Source of the DNA: Pirellulales bacterium
Lineage (GTDB): Bacteria > Planctomycetota > Planctomycetia > Pirellulales > JALHPA01
Length of the DNA: 60,207 bases
Reading direction: 5' to 3'
Assembly (NCBI GenBank): GCA_033762255.1
Contig: JANRLT010000037.1
Span: forward strand, 1-60,207
Positions 28,133 through 36,815 of this stretch are shown one piece after another. Position numbers and translations under genes: made by a program. Numbering within the stretch: position 1 is the stretch's first letter; each line of letters starts with the position of its first letter. A model generated the notes under the pieces. The model saw nothing but the letters and a program-made list of their open reading frames with translations. It searched no databases and was not told the origin of the DNA.

Positions 28133-29383
28133 TTGACCCAACATAAGGTTCGCATTATTGGGGTTGGCGATGATGGCCTAGAGGGCCTGACCAGTAAAGC
28201 CCGCGAGGAAATCACGCAGGCGCAGGTGCTGTTGGGTTCGGAAAATACCCTCGCGCTCATCCCCGCCACCACCGGCCAAAGCCGCCACGTCCTGCATGGC
28301 AATCTGACCGAAATCGTCGATCGCATCAACGCCGCCGCGGGTCAGCGCACGGTTTTGCTGGCTAGTGGCGACCCCCTCTTTTATGGCGTCGCGCGGTATC
28401 TCTGCGACCGTCTGGGGAAGGACCGGTTCGAGGTTCTACCCCATGTCAGCTCCATGCAAATGGCTTTTGCACGGGTGAAGGAAAGCTGGGAAGAAGCGTT
28501 TCTTACCAACTTGAATCTGCATGGCCTGGAAAATGCGCTCTCCAAAATTCGCGTCGCGGATAAGGTGGGCCTGTTTACCAGCGAGGAATTTCCGCCGCGG
28601 GTCATCGCCCAAACGCTGTTGTCCAACCGGCTGGATTATTTTTACGCGTATGTGTGCGAGAACCTGGGTTCCCGCGACGAGCGCGTGACTCAGGGGGAAT
28701 TGGCGGAGATCGCCCGGCAGGACTTTTCACCGCTCAACGTGTTAATTCTGGTCCGCAAGCCGGAACGCCCCGACCGGCCAATTGAATCCGGCGCGTTGCG
28801 GCTGTTTGGCAATCCCGATGAATGTTTTTTGCAATCGCGGCCCAAGCAAGGATTATTGACTCCCGCCGAGGTGCGGTCGGTCGCGCTCGCGCAGCTAGAG
28901 TTATCACCCCATAGCGTGGTTTGGGATGTGGGGGCGGGAAGCGGGTCGGTCGCGGTGGAAGCGGCTAATATCGCCAACCAGGGAACAGTTTACGCGATTG
29001 AGCAGGATATTGAGGATCATCAACTGATCGTGGCCAACGCCGAACGCTTTGCCGTCAAAAACCTGCGGCCCGTCTTGGGCCGCGCGCCCGAGGCCTGGGA
29101 AAAACTGCCCGCGCCCGACGCCGTGTTTGTCGGGGGGAGCGGACGCGAAGTGGCCCGTCTGGTCGAACTGGTCTATGAGCGGCTGCAACCTGGCGGGCGG
29201 CTGGTCTGCAATGTCGGTAGCATCGAAAATCTTTCCAGCGTGCATGAACTACTGAACCGCCGCGTGCCGGACGTGCGGGTCTGGATGATCAATGTGGCGC
29301 GCGGGGTGTTTCAACTAGAACGGGTCCGCTTTGACGCGCTGAATCCCACGTTTTTGTTGGCGGTGACAAAACCGGGAAAGTGA
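28133..29383 (+). CDS. cobL: Precorrin-6Y C5,15-methyltransferase (decarboxylating), CbiE-CbiT fusion
   Basis: This 416-residue bifunctional enzyme methylates C5 and C15 and decarboxylates the acetate side chain of precorrin-6Y in cobalamin synthesis. Residues 1-215 are the CbiE methylase (RIIGVGDDGLEGL, LLASGDPLFYGVARYL). From about 235 on is CbiT with the SAM-binding motif VVWDVGAGSGSVAVEA and the later DAVFVGGSG. The start is a TTG with AAAGG 9 nt upstream and no nearby ATG in frame. No other cobalamin gene or cobalamin riboswitch is in the window. An intrinsic terminator follows at 29467. Confidence 0.95.
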   Translation: MTQHKVRIIGVGDDGLEGLTSKAREEITQAQVLLGSENTLALIPATTGQSRHVLHGNLTEIVDRINAAAGQRTVLLASGDPLFYGVARYLCDRLGKDRFEVLPHVSSMQMAFARVKESWEEAFLTNLNLHGLENALSKIRVADKVGLFTSEEFPPRVIAQTLLSNRLDYFYAYVCENLGSRDERVTQGELAEIARQDFSPLNVLILVRKPERPDRPIESGALRLFGNPDECFLQSRPKQGLLTPAEVRSVALAQLELSPHSVVWDVGAGSGSVAVEAANIANQGTVYAIEQDIEDHQLIVANAERFAVKNLRPVLGRAPEAWEKLPAPDAVFVGGSGREVARLVELVYERLQPGGRLVCNVGSIENLSSVHELLNRRVPDVRVWMINVARGVFQLERVRFDALNPTFLLAVTKPGK

Positions 29384-29466
29384 GGGGGTGTGAGCTTGAG
29401 CCTCTTAATTGGAGAAGTCTGCGTCGCGCTCCGCTGCGCGTCGCAGCTAACCCTCCCGCCTCCCTT

Positions 29467-29489
29467 CCGCCGATGCCATCGGCGGTTTT
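29467..29489 (+). terminator. Intrinsic terminator of cobL
   Basis: CCGCCGAT-gcc-ATCGGCGG (29467-29485) is a perfect 8-bp stem followed by TTTT (29486-29489). It lies 84 nt after the cobL stop and ahead of the convergent protease gene. Confidence 0.75.
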
Positions 29490-29502
29490 GTGTCGCCCCT
29501 AC

Positions 29503-30408
29503 TTACCGCCAGCTTGGCCGGTCATCGTCATCGTCCGATTCCCACGGTTGTCGGTCACGGTCGCGCGGGGGTTGGCCAAAATGAATGGAATCAATATCGT
29601 CCCCCAACCCTTTAAGCCCGCGATAAATCTGAAAGTTGGTAAAGCCCAGCGAGCCAAACATCAGCATGCCAAAGAGACGCTGTTCGTCATTCCAGCGCAG
29701 CAGCACAAAAAGGACCATGGCGACGCAGGCGGCGATGGCCAGTTGCGCCGCCCATAACAGTCCCCGCGGACCTTGGTAATGATAAAACAGTTTTTGCGAG
29801 ATTTGCCCGCCGTCCAAGGGGAAAATCGGCAACAGATTTAATAGTCCCCAAAAGATATTGATATACAGTAAGTCGTTCAGCAAATAAAGCAACGGCTCCA
29901 GGTGGAACAGGCCGGTGACAAAGGTGCCGATCAATGTCGCGGGATCATAAAAAAATAAGACCCCGATATCTCCGCCGGTAGCCATTCCCCACAGGTTGAC
30001 CGCCATGATGATGGTCGCCGCCAGCAAAAAGCCCGCCCCCGGCCCGGCAAATAAGATCACCAACTCGCTGGTCAGGCTGCGGACCCGCCAGGCTTGCTCC
30101 CCCAGGACAAAATCCGGATCATAGCCCAGGTCGTCCGCGGGGTTGTAACTGGCCAGTCCCCCAAAGGCGTAGAGCGTGATGGACGGCCGCCAGCCATAAT
30201 ACCGGATCGCCAGCGCATGGCCCAATTCATGCACCAGGATTGACACAAAAACCGCCACCAACCAAATGAGCACGGGCATCGGCCGGGCATCGCCCGTCAG
30301 GCCCATCATCAGGGTGAATACCCAAAACAGCGGATGCACCCGCACGGGAATTCCCGCCAGGCGAAAGTGCAGATCGTAGTTGGTGCGGGCGGGTTCGGTC
30401 AGGAACAC
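29503..30408 (-). CDS. Site-2-type membrane metalloprotease (M50 family)
   Basis: The 301-residue integral membrane protein has the zinc motif HELGH at 60-64 and the third ligand in LLPIFPLDGG (Asp199), with several hydrophobic segments around them. Such proteases cut transmembrane substrates, often to release regulators. The C-terminus is acidic and Arg-rich (SDDDDDRPSWR). The start is a GTG (30408); an in-frame stop lies shortly upstream. The gene is third in a run after two HlyD-type genes on the same strand, which might link it to their export function, but this is inference. Confidence 0.9.
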   Translation of the reverse strand: MFLTEPARTNYDLHFRLAGIPVRVHPLFWVFTLMMGLTGDARPMPVLIWLVAVFVSILVHELGHALAIRYYGWRPSITLYAFGGLASYNPADDLGYDPDFVLGEQAWRVRSLTSELVILFAGPGAGFLLAATIIMAVNLWGMATGGDIGVLFFYDPATLIGTFVTGLFHLEPLLYLLNDLLYINIFWGLLNLLPIFPLDGGQISQKLFYHYQGPRGLLWAAQLAIAACVAMVLFVLLRWNDEQRLFGMLMFGSLGFTNFQIYRGLKGLGDDIDSIHFGQPPRDRDRQPWESDDDDDRPSWR

Positions 30409-30550
30409 GGCGGGAATGGATTCTCAAGAGGTAAGTATTCAGAATGGATGACGATAATCAATCGGGCGGGCCAAGGGGGAATGCGCGGGGTGGCCTGTAT
30501 AGGGTTTGTTTTCTAAAATGGCCAGGTGGAAACGCTATGGATTTATCAGA

Positions 30551-31732
30551 TCACGCCGGGGGTAAAATCATATCCGCGATCAAACCGGGTGAGAGCAGCC
30601 ACTCGCCCGATTGGGTGTTACGCTGGTTGAGCAACTCGGCCTTGACGCGGTATTCCCCCCCCGCCTCGATCACCGGACTGACAAAGATGATATGCGCGGG
30701 AACACGCACCTTTTGGCCCTTGGTCAGCATAATTTCCACTTCGATATCGCGGTTGAGCAATTGCTCGCGGGCAAAGTGGTCGATATTGACATACCCTTCG
30801 ATCTTCAGTTTTTCCAGGTTCACTACCCGCAGGATAATATCGCCCGGTTTCAGCCATTCTCCCCGATGAGGGCCAATTTCCACCACCGTGCCAGAGATCG
30901 GACTAATGATTTGGCGGCGGTTCATGGCCTCTTGGGCGGCTTCCACCTCGACATTTTTGGCTTCGGCGGTCAGGCTGGCCAGCGTCCGTTCCTCGACGGC
31001 CCGTTCCGCCTCTAATAACGCCCGCTCATACGTCAGCTTGAGCCGCAAGACTTCGACTTCGGAGACGGAATTTGGAGCCTGGATATTGGCCTGGATGGCC
31101 TTGTCCCATTCGGCTTTGGCGACAGCGGCGGCTTTCTTAGCGTAACGTTCATCAATGGTTGATTTGGATTTTTCCAAGGCGGCCTTGGCCTCGGCGGCGG
31201 CTGCCTTCTTTTGCAGCCGGGGTTGCATATCGTCCAAATTGCCCAATACTCCCGCCGCGGTTATCTCGCTCCCCTCAATCACATCCAGCTTGACCAACAA
31301 ACCGGCTTCTTGGGCGGGGACTTGAATATCCTGGCCATCAATCGCCTTAATCAGGCAATTTTGAATGCGGTTGGGATCGCTGAGCGAGCGGGCCTCGCGA
31401 CGGGCGCGCCGTGGGGAAAATTCCGGGGCGGGGGCCAGGTCGGTGGCGGAGCTATAAGGTGAAATCGCTACGCCAGATGGCGTGCCGCTGCCCGATTGCG
31501 GGGCAATTTCCGGCGTTGTGGGGGTATTGGCATCCAACCGCGCTGGCGCCGTGTCTAATGGATTTTGCAAAGGAGACAGCGGCGCGGAGAGAGGGGCGTT
31601 AGTCTCGTTGGCATTCCTTTCCGCCGGGGTCGGAGAGCCAAAGGGATTTTGACCCACGGTGGGAAACTGCGTCCAGAGCGCAATTCCCAAGACCAGGCAA
31701 CAAGCCAGTAATAAGGAAAAAAACTTCGCCAT
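30551..31732 (-). CDS. HlyD-family periplasmic adaptor protein
   Basis: The 393-residue protein has an N-terminal membrane anchor or signal (FFSLLLACCLVLGIALW), a disordered Pro/Asn-rich linker, then a biotinyl-lipoyl-like strand region (GQDIQVPAQEAGLLVKLDVIEG), a long coiled coil (about residues 180-280, rich in Ala, Glu, Lys) and a returning strand region (QIISPISGTVVEIGPHRGEW). It would bridge an inner-membrane transporter and outer components. No transporter is adjacent. The start at 31732 has AAGGGAA 8 nt upstream. It follows the GAF-HlyD gene by 117 nt. Confidence 0.87.
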   Translation of the reverse strand: MAKFFSLLLACCLVLGIALWTQFPTVGQNPFGSPTPAERNANETNAPLSAPLSPLQNPLDTAPARLDANTPTTPEIAPQSGSGTPSGVAISPYSSATDLAPAPEFSPRRARREARSLSDPNRIQNCLIKAIDGQDIQVPAQEAGLLVKLDVIEGSEITAAGVLGNLDDMQPRLQKKAAAAEAKAALEKSKSTIDERYAKKAAAVAKAEWDKAIQANIQAPNSVSEVEVLRLKLTYERALLEAERAVEERTLASLTAEAKNVEVEAAQEAMNRRQIISPISGTVVEIGPHRGEWLKPGDIILRVVNLEKLKIEGYVNIDHFAREQLLNRDIEVEIMLTKGQKVRVPAHIIFVSPVIEAGGEYRVKAELLNQRNTQSGEWLLSPGLIADMILPPA

Positions 31733-31849
31733 TGGATAAATTCCCTTAAAAAATGTGTTCAACAAAGCTGGTGGTTGCTAACAATCGCCGCGAACCAGGG
31801 GGGCGGGAACCCACTCGCCCAACTGCCGCGGCGAAGCTTCCGCCAATAA

Positions 31850-33916
31850 TTAAAAATAGCGAAAGAAGAAGCGGATTTGAATGAACGACAGCAAATCATG
31901 AAACCAGGCAAAGCCCAGCGTGGTGTTGCCGCACAGGACCTTGGCCGTGACGCCGGCTCCGGGTCGCAGGTCCGTGATGCCCGCTTGTTCCAGTTGGGCT
32001 TTGTCGATGGCAACTTTGATTTGCACCATGTTGCCTTCTTCCCCCTGGGTTTCGGCGATGGTGTGAATTTCCTTAATTGTCCCTTCTAATTCCGAATAGG
32101 GATGCGTGGCCAGGATAAACGATACCCGCAAGTCGTCTTGTGCATGGCCGGCTTCGCTTTTCAGTTTTTGGCGGGCGGAAAGGATGTAGCCCATTTTGTC
32201 GTCAGGCACATTCAGGACCAATTCCCAAGGTCCGGTGGGATCGGCCATCGTCAGCAATTTTTGGCCCCGCTCGACCGGGCGATTGATCAGTTTATTATGG
32301 GCTTGCCAGGTGGTCATCAGGCCCGCCAGGGGACTGGTCACGGCTAGTTGTTGCTTTTCACTGTTAAGCAGATCCAAGCGTTCGTGCAGGCTGTCGATTT
32401 TTGCCAGGATGCTGGCCTTTTCGCCGCGGGCCTTGGTTTTTTCGGCGTCGGTCGCGGTATTGCTATTGAGGATATTATTAATGGACTGGACAAACTTTTC
32501 CTGGCTTTCGATCTCGCCAATCACGGCGGAAATTTGCTGGTCCAGCTCGGGACTGATCATCTTGGCCAAGAGCGCCCCCTGGGGGACGTTTTGACCTTGT
32601 TCGGCCTGGGGCGTGACTTCGGCCACAATCCCCGAAACAGCGGCAAAAATATCCCGTTTGATCGCGGGCTCTAGCGTCCCTTTGGCCTCTAGCTTGAGCG
32701 GGTAGGGGATCAAAAACAGGGCCAGCAAAATCCCCACAATCGCCGCCAGCACGGTCAGTGTCTTGGGCAAATTGCGCCAGGCGACGACCGCGCGGGTCTT
32801 GCCCAAGGCGCGCCATAATGGCATGAGAAACAGGCTGTTATGCTCGACGGCGTTGGCCAGGGCCAGGGCGCTGTGGTCGCGCACCACCTCCACCCGTCGC
32901 TGCATGGCGGTGGAAATGGCATCCACGGCGATTTGCTCGACAATCAGCGCGCCCAGGATTTCTTCTTGCTTGAGCTGGTTGGGCGTGGTTTCGAGCGTGA
33001 GTTCGGTCTTGGGCCGGGCCAAGGGCAAGATGGCCAGCAGTTTGGTGTGGGCCTCGTCCACGTAGGCCTCCACGGCCTCTTCCACCTGCGGGGCCAGGTC
33101 GGCTGTTTCGCCCGTGTACCACAGGGGTTCGCCGCTGCGGCAGACCGTGGTAGTAAGCTCTTGCAACAGGCGGATCAGGTTTGAGCGCTTGTCAAAGCCT
33201 TCTTGGCCGCTGACCGCTTCGATGTGATAATAACCGCCGCGTCGGACCGCCACGCTGACACGGTCGCATTCGATCAGGCGGCGACCTTCATTGGCTATGG
33301 TGTAGGCTGTTTCGCGCGGCTGCAAATCGCGATGGACCAGGCGGGTAAATTGCTCTAGCTGGGACCACATGGCCTGCCGCGAGTTAAACTGCCGCAGGCG
33401 GTGCGTCTTGAGGTAGTCCCCACCCAGGTCGGACATTTGCAGCACAAAGCGCAGATAGCCGCGTTCGACATTGGGGGCCACGCCGGGGCGGTGAATGATT
33501 TCCAGCACACCCTGCGTGTCTTGCTCGTTTTTAAGCGGTCCTAAGACTAGTAAATAGTCCGTGGGGTTGGCGGCGTCCTCGGGATTGCCGGATTGCGGCG
33601 GAGCCAGCATCCCCTGCCCGCTAGAAATCACCTTGCGCAGCAGGCGGCCGTGCTGTTCTTGTTCTTCGCGCTTGTTGGCCAGTTGGGTGACCTGCAGGTT
33701 GATTTGATAGACCAATTCCAGGCGGTTACCCTCGCCCAACGTCCAAATGGCCCCCCCTTCGGCGGCCATGGCCGATACCACGCGCGTGAGATAACCTTCG
33801 TAGAATTCGGCGGGAGCCAGGTCCGACCGTGAAAGTTGCTCAATTTCGCGCACCAGGCTGCGAATTTGCTGGCGCATCTGATCGGCTAGGTCAGGATCGT
33901 GCTGCTCGGTGGACAT
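31850..33916 (-). CDS. GAF-domain / HlyD-type adaptor hybrid membrane protein
   Basis: The 688-residue protein joins a cytoplasmic GAF-type sensory half to a periplasmic HlyD-like half. Residues of about 30-165 and 185-350 look like two GAF-type modules (FYEGYLTRVVSAMAAEGGAIW; ECDRVSVAVRRGGYYHIEAVSG). A transmembrane helix follows near 385-405 (LTVLAAIVGILLALFLI), then a barrel-sandwich and coiled-coil region (GIVAEVTPQAEQGQNVPQGALLAKM) and a C-terminal FAWFHDLLSFIQIRFFF. This combination is known in planctomycetes next to peptide zinc metalloproteases. It is first in a run with the HlyD adaptor and the site-2 protease. Confidence 0.85.
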   Translation of the reverse strand: MSTEQHDPDLADQMRQQIRSLVREIEQLSRSDLAPAEFYEGYLTRVVSAMAAEGGAIWTLGEGNRLELVYQINLQVTQLANKREEQEQHGRLLRKVISSGQGMLAPPQSGNPEDAANPTDYLLVLGPLKNEQDTQGVLEIIHRPGVAPNVERGYLRFVLQMSDLGGDYLKTHRLRQFNSRQAMWSQLEQFTRLVHRDLQPRETAYTIANEGRRLIECDRVSVAVRRGGYYHIEAVSGQEGFDKRSNLIRLLQELTTTVCRSGEPLWYTGETADLAPQVEEAVEAYVDEAHTKLLAILPLARPKTELTLETTPNQLKQEEILGALIVEQIAVDAISTAMQRRVEVVRDHSALALANAVEHNSLFLMPLWRALGKTRAVVAWRNLPKTLTVLAAIVGILLALFLIPYPLKLEAKGTLEPAIKRDIFAAVSGIVAEVTPQAEQGQNVPQGALLAKMISPELDQQISAVIGEIESQEKFVQSINNILNSNTATDAEKTKARGEKASILAKIDSLHERLDLLNSEKQQLAVTSPLAGLMTTWQAHNKLINRPVERGQKLLTMADPTGPWELVLNVPDDKMGYILSARQKLKSEAGHAQDDLRVSFILATHPYSELEGTIKEIHTIAETQGEEGNMVQIKVAIDKAQLEQAGITDLRPGAGVTAKVLCGNTTLGFAWFHDLLSFIQIRFFFRYF

Positions 33917-34230
33917 GGCGCGTGGAAAATCCCGAAAGTGTCAAAGCGTGGAAATGGCCGGTAATAAAATCTGAGAGACCGGCCCGCGCGCACTGTTCCC
34001 AACGAGAACATTTTGCGCATACTGTAGTTTAACGGATAACTGGGTTGAAGTCCTGACCCGCTCATGCAGTTCTCATAAAATTCAGTTTTTCCACCCCATT
34101 TTTTGTTGTTTGAACGGCACAGAGCGCACTTTTTGTAAAATGCGGAGCTTGCCCCAGCGGCAAATTTTCACATAAATATCCCCGGCATCCCCCTCCAACC
34201 ACCATTTTACACCACGAAACGCTGTTTTTC
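33917..34230. other. Gene-free region before the trans-sulfuration gene
   Basis: This 314-bp region between divergent genes has no ORF. TTGAAC (34110-34115) and TGTAAA (34134-34139), 18 nt apart, are a weak promoter candidate for the downstream gene. Otherwise I see only a tRNA-like fragment that does not fold. Confidence 0.35.
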
Positions 34231-35430
34231 ATGTCCACCTTTGCCAATGGAGAGGATTCCACCCGGCCCCATAGTCCGCCAATTTGGCTTTCCAGCGTTT
34301 ACCAATGCGCGACGCCGGATCAGGCCAATGAATTGCTAGCGGGGACGACCGCGGGTTATGTCTATTCGCGGGACGGCCACCCCAACTCCACTCGGCTGGC
34401 CAACCTATGTAACAAACTGCACGCCGCCCCCCGGGGGGTCGTAACCAATAGCGGCATGAGTGCGCTGGCGTTGGCTTTGATCAGCCAGTGCCGCGCGGGA
34501 GAACATGTTTTGCTTAGCGATCAGTTGTATGGCTGCACGGCAAAGCTGTATATCAACGAAGCCTCCCGCTGGGGTCTCTTGTGCACCGTGGTCAATTCCC
34601 TTGATCCCGCCGCGGTCGCGGCTGCCTGGACCCCGAGCACACGGCTGCTGCTGGTTGAAACAATCACTAATCCACTGTTACGCGTCAACGATTTGCCAGT
34701 GCTAGCGGAACTGTGCCACCAGCGGGGGGGGCTGTTGCTGGTGGATAATACCCTGGCGGGACCGCTCAACTGCCGTCCCCTGGATTGGGGGGCGGACTTG
34801 GTGGTGGAAAGCCTGACCAAATTGATGAATGGCCATAGCGATGTGCTCTTAGGTTATTTAGGCGGAACGGCGGCCGTATGGGACCGTGTTCCCAGCGCCC
34901 TATCCACTTGGGGTTGGACCGCGCCCCCATTTGAATGCTGGCTGGCGGAACGGGGCTTGGCAACGCTGCGCCTACGTTGGCAAGCAGCGACCCGCAACGC
35001 CCACGCGGTGGCCGCCGCGTTGGAAAATGATAACCGGATCGCGCGGGTACACTTTCCCGGGTTGGGGAATCATGCCGATGCGGCAATAGTGCAAAAGCTT
35101 TTTACGCGGGCCGGTATGGCCCATCCCCACGATCCGACGACTTCGCTGATTCCCACGGGGACGCTGGTGGCATTTGATTTGCGCGGGGGCTGGGATCTTG
35201 CCAGCCGGTTTATCACCGCGGTGGCGGGGGGGATCCCGTTTTGTCCCTCTCTGGGCGAATTGCAAACCACGCTGAGCCACCCGGCCTCCACCAGTCATCG
35301 TGGATTATCCCCCGCCGAACGTGCGCGCCTGGGGATCACCGATGGCACCATCCGCCTCTCGGTGGGGACCGAAGAGCCGGAATGGATTCTGGAGCAATTG
35401 CGCGGAGCGCTGGGGCAATTAGGGGGATAG
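34231..35430 (+). CDS. Trans-sulfuration family PLP enzyme (cystathionine gamma-synthase/lyase type)
   Basis: The 399-residue enzyme belongs to the Cys/Met metabolism PLP-dependent group. The PLP-binding lysine lies in VVESLTKLMNGHSDVLLG; other marks are GYVYSRDGHPNSTRLAN, VTNSGMSALALAL, LVETITNPLLRVND, LLLVDNTLAGP and RLSVGTEEPEWILEQL at the C-terminus. Whether it is a gamma-synthase, a lyase or an O-acetylhomoserine enzyme cannot be settled from sequence. The leader has no Shine-Dalgarno. It stands alone; sat lies 10 kb away. Confidence 0.9.
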   Translation: MSTFANGEDSTRPHSPPIWLSSVYQCATPDQANELLAGTTAGYVYSRDGHPNSTRLANLCNKLHAAPRGVVTNSGMSALALALISQCRAGEHVLLSDQLYGCTAKLYINEASRWGLLCTVVNSLDPAAVAAAWTPSTRLLLVETITNPLLRVNDLPVLAELCHQRGGLLLVDNTLAGPLNCRPLDWGADLVVESLTKLMNGHSDVLLGYLGGTAAVWDRVPSALSTWGWTAPPFECWLAERGLATLRLRWQAATRNAHAVAAALENDNRIARVHFPGLGNHADAAIVQKLFTRAGMAHPHDPTTSLIPTGTLVAFDLRGGWDLASRFITAVAGGIPFCPSLGELQTTLSHPASTSHRGLSPAERARLGITDGTIRLSVGTEEPEWILEQLRGALGQLGG

Positions 35431-35656
35431 AATGAATTCGCGCGCATCCGCTATGCATGCCAGATGGGAACACTGATGAAACTGATAATACTGATTTTCA
35501 ACGATCAGAATACAAGTATGAACGCGCGGATTTTTTTATTGGGTAAATCGAAGGTTCAAGCTGCTCTGTGAAAAACTCTGTACACTCAGTGCCTCGGTGG
35601 CTTAGATGATGCGTCTATCCGAGTGCTTTGAATTACCCAGGCTCTCGCTAACCCGC
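35431..35656. repeat. Decayed repeat words between the PLP enzyme and the RluA-type gene
   Basis: Contains CACTGAT/CTGATTTT words (about 35470-35510) and CTCTGTG / CTCGGTGG words (35563-35604), the same families as at 3193-3378, 9180-9213, 19973-20125 and 43985-44085. No gene. Confidence 0.5.
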
Positions 35657-36364
35657 ATGCCCCATAACCAACTCCCGCCGCCCCGCATCATCCACGAGGA
35701 CAACCATTTGTTGGTCCTGGACAAGCCCGCGGGATGGACGGTTCAAGGAGCCGCGCCTGGACAACCATCGCTGGTCGATTGGGCAAAGGCCGACCTCAAA
35801 CGCCGCTATCATAAACCTGGAAATGTCTACCTGGGCGTGGTTAGCCGCCTGGATCAAGTGACCAGCGGCGTCATTGTGCTGGCCCGCACATCCAAAGCCG
35901 CCGCCCGGTTAAGCAGTCAGTTTGCCAACCGTGAAACAGAAAAAACATATTGGGCGATCCTCGAAGGCCGGGTGCGACCCCCCAGCGGCGAATGGCGGGA
36001 CTGGCTGATAAAAAACGACCAGCGACAGCGGATGGAGGTAACTTCACCGCACACACCCCACGCGGATGAAGCCGTGTTACGTTATGAAACAAGGCGTGAA
36101 TTGACTCTGCCGGGGGGCCAAGCGGCGACCTGGCTGGAAATTACTCTCTTGACCGGGCGCAAGCATCAAATCCGGGTCCAAGCCAGCCAGCGAACTTGGC
36201 CCATCTGGGGGGATCATAAATATGGCGGCACGCGGGCATTTGCCCGTGAATCGATTGCCCTGCATGCTCGGCGGTTGACGCTGACACATCCCACGACTGG
36301 CGCGCGATTGATGTGGACGGCGGAACTACCCGTTAGTTGGCGGATGTTTGGCGACATATCCTAG
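35657..36364 (+). CDS. RluA-family pseudouridine synthase, short form without S4 domain
   Basis: The 235-residue enzyme contains only the catalytic domain. The active-site motif reads VSRLDQVTSGVIVLA, with the catalytic Asp kept and Ser replacing the usual His before RLD, a variant seen in some RluA branches. TGRKHQIRVQ is the second marker. It would modify rRNA or tRNA uridines; the target is not readable. The start at 35657 (MPHNQLPPPRIIHED) was chosen over an upstream ATG that adds an unrelated segment. Its stop codon is part of the stem of a strong intrinsic terminator. Confidence 0.88.
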   Translation: MPHNQLPPPRIIHEDNHLLVLDKPAGWTVQGAAPGQPSLVDWAKADLKRRYHKPGNVYLGVVSRLDQVTSGVIVLARTSKAAARLSSQFANRETEKTYWAILEGRVRPPSGEWRDWLIKNDQRQRMEVTSPHTPHADEAVLRYETRRELTLPGGQAATWLEITLLTGRKHQIRVQASQRTWPIWGDHKYGGTRAFARESIALHARRLTLTHPTTGARLMWTAELPVSWRMFGDIS

Positions 36365-36386
36365 CATTTTATGCTAGCGTTTTTTT
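36361..36386 (+). terminator. Intrinsic terminator overlapping the stop codon of the RluA-type gene
   Basis: CTAGCAT-ttt-ATGCTAG (36361-36377) is a perfect stem followed by CG and seven T residues (36380-36386). The TAG stop codon lies within the left arm. Confidence 0.85.
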
Positions 36387-36815
36387 CTGAACTGTTGCGC
36401 AGTTTATTGCCTGCTGGAGGGTAAGCTTTCTGCTAGCTGCTTGCGGATTTGCGGAGTATTGATTTAATTCCCTAGCTAGTATTTGCAGGGCCGATGTGGG
36501 GAATATCGGCAATTTTCTGTTCTAAGTGTAAGTAGCTGAATCACTTAACTCGCGCATCCGTTTGGACAACCTCCCTTGCCTCCTTTTTGGCGACTTTTTA
36601 CAATTTCCACCGCTTTTCTGTAAAGTTTTTGCGCGCCGGCGCAAAACGAATTCTCGGTTGGTTCGAGGCTCCGCATGCCGCGGCCGCCCACGAGTTGTTA
36701 TTTGTAAATTGGCAAGGAAGCACTTCTGCGGTTGTTCATAAGGCAGTTTCAACGCTGGAGTCTGTTAGCAAGCGCTCGCAGGAGCGCGCTGGGTGGCGGT
36801 GCGCGCAACGGCAAA
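36387..36815 (+). promoter_or_regulatory. Region upstream of the LptD-like gene with a candidate promoter and palindrome
   Basis: TTTACA (36597-36602) and TAAAGT (36621-36626) are 18 nt apart. Directly after them is a hairpin TTTTGCGC-gccg-GCGCAAAA (36627-36646), covering the expected start of transcription and a possible operator. No ORF with coding character is present before 36816. Confidence 0.35.

Noticed and set aside
34024..34063. tRNA-like fragment (TAGTTTAACGGATAA followed by GGGTTGAAGTCC)
   Set aside because: No acceptor stem closes and no GGTTCGAAT-type T-arm is present; the D-arm likeness alone is not enough.
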